Below, one piece after another: positions 61,034 through 64,000 of a DNA stretch of 64,000 nucleotides. Below the pieces are notes generated by a model, which did no database searches, was not told where the DNA came from, and saw nothing but the letters and a program-made list of their open reading frames with translations. Source of the stretch: Leifsonia shinshuensis. Lineage in GTDB: Bacteria; Actinomycetota; Actinomycetes; Actinomycetales; Microbacteriaceae. Position numbers and translations under genes: made by a program. The stretch covers positions 124,001-188,000 of the forward strand of contig NZ_JAHHZQ010000002.1 of NCBI RefSeq assembly GCF_022606355.1, read 5' to 3'. How positions within the stretch are numbered: the first letter of the stretch is position 1; each line of letters starts with the position of its first letter.

Positions 61034-61433
61034 ATCAGTCCGATGGGCGTTTGTCGACTACATCCCCACCGACCTCGAAGAGGGGACGAACTACGTTGCC
61101 GCGGAGTTCGGCGCCGTTGTTCACCGCTGTCTTGAGGGCTGCGGGGAGAAGGTCTCCACCCCGCTGAGTCCCGCGCAATGGCAGTTGTACTTCGACGGGG
61201 AAACCATCTCGCTAACACCGTCAGTCGGCAATTGGGGACTACCTTGCAAATCCCATTACGTCATCCATAGGAACACGGTGATCTGGGCGGGACCGTGGTC
61301 CGATCGGGCGGTTGCTGCGGCGGCGCACTCCGATCGAGCCTCAGTCGAGCGGCACTTTGCACCCGAACCGCTCCACGCATCCCGACGCAGTTACATACGG
61401 CAGGTCCTGCAATCTTGCTTCCACCGACGCTGA
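61017..61433 (+). CDS. DUF6527 family protein, putative zinc site
   Basis: Protein of 138 residues from the ATG at 61017, overlapping the E1-like stop. Cys38 and Cys42 (VHRCLEGCGEK) with Cys77 and His80 (WGLPCKSHYVIH) form a likely zinc site; a further Cys lies near the end (QSCFHRR). DUF6527 genes accompany Multi_ubiq and ThiF genes in many bacteria. Its role in the system (substrate recognition, transfer or release of the modifier) is unknown. It holds the only cysteines encoded by the three-gene operon. Confidence 0.85.
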   Translation: MPKRRESVRWAFVDYIPTDLEEGTNYVAAEFGAVVHRCLEGCGEKVSTPLSPAQWQLYFDGETISLTPSVGNWGLPCKSHYVIHRNTVIWAGPWSDRAVAAAAHSDRASVERHFAPEPLHASRRSYIRQVLQSCFHRR

Positions 61434-61493
61434 GACTCAGCCGATCGTGGCGGCAACGCCCCGAACCCTTGACCAGGTTCGATCGTCACTGAA

Positions 61494-61537
61494 GGCCGAG
61501 AAGAGGGGCTGCCCAAGGGCAGCCCCTCTTCTCGGCC
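61494..61537. terminator. bidirectional terminator with perfect 21-bp stem
   Basis: Positions 61494-61514 pair perfectly with 61517-61537 around a two-base centre; the core is GGGGCTGCCC/GGGCAGCCCC. It separates the ubiquitin-like operon from convergent ssb, whose stop is at 61542. Confidence 0.92.
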
Positions 61538-61541
61538 AGGG

Positions 61542-61985
61542 TTACGAGAACGCCGGTTCCGTGGAGGGAGCGCCAGCGCTTGTAATCGGCCCGGTCGCGG
61601 ATGCGTCCGGGCCGTCAGCTTTTGGGGCGCGACGGGTGACCTCCGCCGTGGTGTAGCGGAGGGAGGGGCCGACGCTGTCGGCGACCACTTCGGTGGCGGC
61701 GCGGGGTTCGCCGGTAGCCTGGTCGGTCCAGTGGCGGAACTCAAGGTTGCCGTTGACGATGACAGTGTCGCCTTTGGCGAGGCTGGCGCGGACGTTCTCG
61801 GCGGTGCGGCCGAAGACGGTGGTGCGGTGGTACTGGGTGTCGCCGTCGACCCATTTGCCGTCTTCGAGCTTGCGGTCGGTGACGGCGACGGTGAACTTGG
61901 CGAACTTGGTGCCGTTCTGTGATTCGCCGTAGTCGGGGTCGGCGACGAGGTTGCCTTCGATGCTGATCGGGACTCGTGTGCTCAT
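61542..61985 (-). CDS. ssb: single-stranded DNA-binding protein
   Basis: SSB of 147 residues from the ATG at 61985 (GGAAGGA upstream). The OB-fold runs over residues 1-110 with GNLVADPDYGESQNGTKFAK, YHRTTVFGRTAENVRASLAK and GDTVIVNGNLEFRHW. The acidic tail ends STEPAFS rather than the usual DDDIPF, typical of plasmid-borne SSBs. It probably coats transferred strands; regulation may be shared with the relaxase. Confidence 0.93.
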   Translation of the reverse strand: MSTRVPISIEGNLVADPDYGESQNGTKFAKFTVAVTDRKLEDGKWVDGDTQYHRTTVFGRTAENVRASLAKGDTVIVNGNLEFRHWTDQATGEPRAATEVVADSVGPSLRYTTAEVTRRAPKADGPDASATGPITSAGAPSTEPAFS

Positions 61986-62027
61986 TGTCCTGTTCCTTCC
62001 ATCTGCGCCCGTTGGTCGGGTCGCTCT

Positions 62028-62077
62028 CACTTAGAACTTCCGGTTCGAGGCGGGGAAATGCGCGCAGAAGGCGCGCA
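62028..62077 (-). promoter_or_regulatory. phased TGCGCGC repeats plus 18-mer upstream of ssb
   Basis: On the minus strand, TGCGCGC occurs at 62077-62071 and 62066-62060, 11 bases apart, and AACCGGAAGTTCTAAGTG lies at 62045-62028, 42 bases before the ssb ATG. The 18-mer is identical to that before the relaxase gene. Confidence 0.7.
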
Positions 62078-62094
62078 GATCGCCCCGCCGACGC

Positions 62095-62565
62095 TCAGGC
62101 ATGGGCATGGCTTTGGCGGATCCAGTCAGCCCACTCCTCGGGGACGGCATTGTCGCCGGCTTGTGGGAGTTCAGTGTGGCCGTTGTGGCATTCGCCGTTG
62201 TACCAAGTCGCCAGTCGTGGGATGGCGACGGCGAGGCGTTCGTGCCAGCCGATCGGTCCGTAGCCGGCGTCGAGGCTGTCGTATGAGACCAGCCATGCAG
62301 TGTGCAGGGCGGAGAGTTCTTCGACAAGCGCGCCGTGCATGAACCAGCAGGGCGGGATCTTCCTCGAAGCGATGTTGTAGCGGTGGGTGAACCAGACCAC
62401 CCAGCTTCTAAGGTCGGCCCAGACCTGCGGAGCCTCTTCATCTTCAAGGGTGCGCCAATTGATGACACGGATGCCAAGCATCCCCGGACTCTGCCGCGGC
62501 GCCTGGTCTTCCCAGCCCTCGGCTAGGGAGACGACGAGGTCATCGAGTGGGATGTCGTCGGTCAC
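62095..62565 (-). CDS. DUF4913-like conjugation-associated protein
   Basis: About 156 residues from the GTG at 62565 (GGAG upstream); longer reading extends into the HNH gene in another frame. ADLRSWVVWFTHRYN and CWFMHGALVEELSALHTAWL follow the W/H/L pattern of DUF4913 proteins found next to actinobacterial TraG genes. Function unknown. It overlaps the HNH-like gene by four bases (GTGA). Confidence 0.7.
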   Translation of the reverse strand: MTDDIPLDDLVVSLAEGWEDQAPRQSPGMLGIRVINWRTLEDEEAPQVWADLRSWVVWFTHRYNIASRKIPPCWFMHGALVEELSALHTAWLVSYDSLDAGYGPIGWHERLAVAIPRLATWYNGECHNGHTELPQAGDNAVPEEWADWIRQSHAHA

Positions 62566-62966
62566 TGCTGCTCCAGGGACGCTTCGATGTAGTGGGCGAT
62601 CTTGGCCTGTAGCCGGGCGATCGCTTGAATGGAGGCAGTGCGCCGGGACACGAACCCGGAGAGGGCACGGTCGCGTTCGATCAGCTGGTGCACGTATTCG
62701 TGGCAGCGCGGATGCAGCGGTGTCAGGTCTTCGTGCTGCTCGTGAGCGGTCCAGCCATGCGGGGTTTGGGTGACGCCGCGGTAGTCGAGGTGGTGCAGCT
62801 CGAGGGAGTGGGGGCCACCTGCGCCGAGGCAGAGGGCGCAGCGGATAGTGCCGTCTCGGGTCTGCTCGTCTCGGAACCAGCGGTCGCGGCGGGCGAACCA
62901 TGCTCCGGAGCGTAGGTAGTTGGTGCGGTAGGTGTTATCCCGGGCGGGACGGCGACGGTTGGACAT
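62562..62966 (-). CDS. HNH nuclease-like zinc protein
   Basis: Protein of 134 residues from the ATG at 62966. IRCALCLGAGGPHSLELHHL and LTPLHPRCHEYVHQLIERDR give the Cys-x2-Cys, His-His and His-x2-Cys-His arrangement of HNH endonucleases, though the central Asn is not clear. It overlaps the coupling protein gene and the DUF4913-like gene, so it is part of the transfer operon. Confidence 0.75.
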   Translation of the reverse strand: MSNRRRPARDNTYRTNYLRSGAWFARRDRWFRDEQTRDGTIRCALCLGAGGPHSLELHHLDYRGVTQTPHGWTAHEQHEDLTPLHPRCHEYVHQLIERDRALSGFVSRRTASIQAIARLQAKIAHYIEASLEQQ

Positions 62967-64000
62967 CAGTTTCCCTCTCCCGCTGATCCTCGGCGATCGA
63001 GCGCGGCTTGGTACTGTTCGGCGAACACGACCTGTTGGTCGAGCTCGGTGAGCTTCTTGCCCGCGCTGACCTGTCGGGCGTCGTCGCGATCTGTCCACCC
63101 CCGCAGATCGAGCAGGATCCCGCGCCGGTTGCGATAGGCGAGGAGTCCGACGGTTTCGGGCATCCGGCGGATCTCGTCGATCGTCATGACCGGGACCTTC
63201 TCGTTCTGCACGTTCGTGGACGACCCGCTGTCGTTGTAGGAGTGCCCGGTGTTTCGGATCCGGCGGGTCCCGAGAAGCGATTCGATGTCGCGGAGGTGGC
63301 CGACGTCGGACGCACCACCGAGCAGCAGCTTGGCGGTGGCGGCGGACCATATCGTGTCGGCCTCGGACCTTGACCAGGCGGTCTCGGCCTGCGAGAGGGC
63401 CTGGAGGACGACGATGGTCGAGATGCCGATGCCACCACCGTCTGCCATGATCCGCGGCAGCGCGGGCCAGGAGAACATATTCGCGATCTCATCCAGAATC
63501 AACGCGAGCGGCAGATCCAGGCGCGACCCGGGCGAGGCGAGAGCTTTCCGTCGTGCTGTTTCGACGACGTCATCGAGGACCGCGCCGAGGAATCCGCCGA
63601 CAGAGCCGGCCCCGGCGCCGGTGCCGACCAGGTAGAGGCTGTTGGATCCGGCAAGGAACGCGTCAAGGTCGAACTGCTCCCCAGGGCCTGGCGTCATCGC
63701 CTTCCTGATTGACGGGATTGAGAGGGGGCGGAGAGCGCCGAAGACTCCGAACCAGGAATTGGCGAGGAGCTTCTCGTCGCCGTTGATGATCGCGTCCAAG
63801 TCCTCTGACCAACCCGGGCTGCCTTGGTTGGCGAGGACGCTGACGGCTTCGCGCGCGAGGCGCGGGTTGGAGCCCCACCGCGCCAACGCATCGGTGCCAC
63901 GTTCCGATACTGCTGCAGCGTGGAGCAGTCGGGAGAGCACGGAGGAGGACACTTGTGCCCATTCCTGGTTGGTCTTCGAAGCGCCGAGCGCGGTGCCGGC
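62966..64000 (-). CDS. TraG/VirD4 type IV coupling protein, C-terminal part (cut by window edge)
   Basis: The frame stays open through position 64000, so the N-terminus lies outside the window. The visible 344 residues contain the Walker B strand LDLPLALILDEIANMFSW, followed by GGGIGISTIVVLQALSQAE and the LGTRRIRNTGHSYN region seen in TraG/TraD ATPases. It links the relaxosome to the conjugation channel. Confidence 0.92.
   Translation of the reverse strand, partial: AGTALGASKTNQEWAQVSSSVLSRLLHAAAVSERGTDALARWGSNPRLAREAVSVLANQGSPGWSEDLDAIINGDEKLLANSWFGVFGALRPLSIPSIRKAMTPGPGEQFDLDAFLAGSNSLYLVGTGAGAGSVGGFLGAVLDDVVETARRKALASPGSRLDLPLALILDEIANMFSWPALPRIMADGGGIGISTIVVLQALSQAETAWSRSEADTIWSAATAKLLLGGASDVGHLRDIESLLGTRRIRNTGHSYNDSGSSTNVQNEKVPVMTIDEIRRMPETVGLLAYRNRRGILLDLRGWTDRDDARQVSAGKKLTELDQQVVFAEQYQAALDRRGSAGEGN

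Noticed and set aside
57177-61985. E2 conjugating enzyme or JAB deubiquitinase near the ubiquitin-like operon
   Set aside because: Searched by eye for an E2 Cys motif and a JAMM motif on both strands; none of the neighbouring genes has either.

Overview
The window looks like accessory DNA of a high-GC Gram-positive actinobacterium, probably Microbacteriaceae or a close relative. The reasons are the strong G/C third-position bias, the frequent GTG starts, the actinobacterial families (DUF3566, DUF6153-like, CsoR, CcsB/ResB with Lgt) and several promoters that appear to give leaderless transcripts. No rRNA, tRNA, CRISPR array or replication gene was seen. The gene content suggests a large conjugative plasmid or integrative conjugative element carrying heavy-metal resistance; the family assignment is an inference.

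Positions 1-33060 form a copper and cell-envelope island. It holds a CDF exporter with its ArsR-type repressor, a Cys-rich copper-storage protein, a MurT-GatD-VanY peptidoglycan operon, and copZ-copA-YHS-copB-csoR. It also holds a DUF6153-like/DUF305/multicopper-oxidase unit, a DUF4396-multicopper-oxidase fusion, and an 11-gene minus-strand operon (30362 to 21120). That operon carries two M23 peptidases, a BNR lipoprotein, TlpA, Lgt, ResB, CcsB and CcdA. Five sites with the pattern (A/T)TACC-N7-(G/C)GTAT (8037, 15252, 18191, 19192, 32369) lie in front of copper genes or of a copper-gene remnant and probably form one CsoR regulon.

Positions 33395-51623 are an arsenic/mercury/cadmium mosaic. 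It contains a CmtR-like regulator with a CDF gene, and an ars operon (ArsR-ArsC fusion, ArsC, long ArsC, TrxB, aquaglyceroporin) that has no ArsB or Acr3. Further genes are PadR with an APC permease, an ArsO-like flavoprotein with ArsR, merR/merA/merB plus a second reductase, a CcdA/TlpA/membrane-protein group, and ArsN-like GNAT. Between them lie several decayed second copies of arsR, arsR-arsC and the CDF gene. Four otherwise good genes carry one-base frameshifts (34550, 36388, 48820, 59605), which are either recent decay or assembly errors.

Positions 51863-64000 are the mobility and defence part: ArdC antirestriction protein, an IS481-family element with a 15-bp target duplication, a MobF relaxase-helicase, SSB, a DUF4913-like protein, an HNH-like protein and a TraG/VirD4 coupling protein cut by the window edge. 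Between relaxase and ssb is the most interesting segment. It contains an Mrr-like protein without catalytic residues, a HEPN protein, an ImmA/IrrE-XRE pair, and a divergent compact ubiquitin-like operon (Multi_ubiq-type Ubl, DUF6791-ThiF E1-like protein with no cysteine at all, DUF6527), closed by a perfect 21-bp-stem terminator. No E2 or JAB peptidase is present. The relaxase and ssb genes share an upstream cassette of helically phased TGCGCGC repeats followed by an identical 18-mer.
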